NCBI GenBank assembly: GCA_018897395.1 | Contig: JAHIKV010000350.1 | Span: 1-6,188, forward strand | Length of the DNA: 6,188 nt | Direction: 5' to 3' | Source: Planctomycetota bacterium | GTDB taxonomy: Bacteria > Planctomycetota > Planctomycetia > Pirellulales > Thermoguttaceae | Part shown: positions 5,796 to 6,188 of the stretch, piece after piece | Position numbering within the stretch: position 1 is the stretch's first letter | Layout: each line of letters begins with the position of its first letter | Program-made: the position numbers and the translations under genes | Notes under the pieces: generated by a model | Database searches by the model: none | The model's input: the letters and a program-made list of their open reading frames with translations, nothing else | What the model was told of the DNA's origin: nothing

Positions 5796-6188
5796 CAGTC
5801 CACGATTGATTGGACGAACGTGGCGGGGGGGACCTTCTCCGTTGGCGGCAACTGGCAGGGCGGGGTTGCCCCGGGGGCCACCGATACGGCGCGGTTCACC
5901 AATGCCGCGAGCTACGGGGTGATCTGGAGCGGCAACGCCGCGAATTCCGACGCGCTGTTCGATGCGCCGAGTGGAACGGTGACAGCGGATGTCGGTGTGG
6001 CCAACGCATGGACGCTGACCAACACCCTGAAGCTGGGTCAGAGCAGTGGTGCCGCGGGTACGCTCCTGCTCACGAATGGAACCATGGTGGTCAGCAATGC
6101 GGCCGGAACGGCCAACGTCAAGATGGGTAATGGCGGCAGCGGGGTTTTTCAGATACAGGGACAGGGAGGCGCGCTATATGCGGACACG
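5730..6188 (+). CDS. Secreted beta-repeat (autotransporter-like) protein, 3'-partial
   Basis: An open frame of 153 codons runs to the window end. Residues 1-22 form a signal peptide: K2 and R5, a hydrophobic core from about residue 8 to 19, and an AQA signal-peptidase I site before Q23. After that the chain is rich in Gly, Ala, Asn and Thr. W28-T29-N30, GGTFSVGGNWQGGVAPGATD (33-52) and RFTN match the opening of long secreted proteins common in Verrucomicrobia, Kiritimatiellota and Lentisphaerota. A repeat of 24-30 residues appears from about 100: LKLGQSSGAAGTLLLTNGTM (100-119), then VKMGNGGSGVFQIQGQGG (130-147). This pattern fits a right-handed beta-helix like autotransporter-associated strand repeats. 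Such proteins often end in a PEP-CTERM or similar sorting tail, which cannot be checked here. Export is well supported; adhesion, matrix or polysaccharide binding is a guess. Third codon positions are clearly richer in G and C than in the first gene. Confidence 0.85.
   Translation, partial: MKISRSAGILAVLLVVATLAQAQSTIDWTNVAGGTFSVGGNWQGGVAPGATDTARFTNAASYGVIWSGNAANSDALFDAPSGTVTADVGVANAWTLTNTLKLGQSSGAAGTLLLTNGTMVVSNAAGTANVKMGNGGSGVFQIQGQGGALYADT

Noticed and set aside
5810..6130. 106-codon open frame on the plus strand
   Set aside because: Its Arg/Gly-rich translation is an out-of-frame reading of the secreted protein, whose frame has a full Shine-Dalgarno, a signal peptide and repeats.

Overview
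The window looks like a piece of a bacterial chromosome from the PVC superphylum, most plausibly a Kiritimatiellota- or Lentisphaerota-like lineage, probably from a metagenome assembly. This rests on three things: a very large protein with a degenerate PHP-type domain, a cytoplasmic six-hairpin carbohydrate-active protein, and a secreted, Gly/Asn/Thr-rich beta-repeat protein. Palindromic repeats fill both intergenic spaces. The lineage is inferred from protein style, not from a marker gene.

Layout (all genes on the + strand). Positions 2-2578 hold the 3' part of a large gene whose start lies upstream of the window (858 codons visible). Positions 2579-2985 (407 bp) contain no gene. They hold a cluster of perfect palindromes just after the stop codon, then a candidate promoter, then a run of stem-loops leading to the next start. 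Positions 2986-5436 hold a complete 816-residue gene for a six-hairpin (alpha/alpha)6 glycosidase-like protein without a signal peptide. Positions 5437-5729 (293 bp) contain an AT-rich stretch with a sigma70-like promoter candidate and a 131-bp MITE/REP-like element with 12-bp perfect terminal inverted repeats. Positions 5730-6188 hold the start of a secreted beta-repeat protein. It has a strong Shine-Dalgarno sequence and a clear signal peptide, and it runs off the end of the window.

The first two proteins fit a carbohydrate-processing neighbourhood. The six-hairpin protein would act in the cytoplasm on an oligosaccharide or glycoconjugate; the PHP-like protein has no confident role. The third gene, by its composition, its long leader and the element in front of it, looks like a separate transcription unit for a surface or exported protein. 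The large gaps between genes argue against one tight operon. The points most worth a second look are the PHP-like domain that lacks its canonical metal ligands, the six-hairpin protein with a Cys-Cys pair where debranching-type enzymes carry a Glu, the structured leader before 2986, and the terminal-repeat element before 5730.
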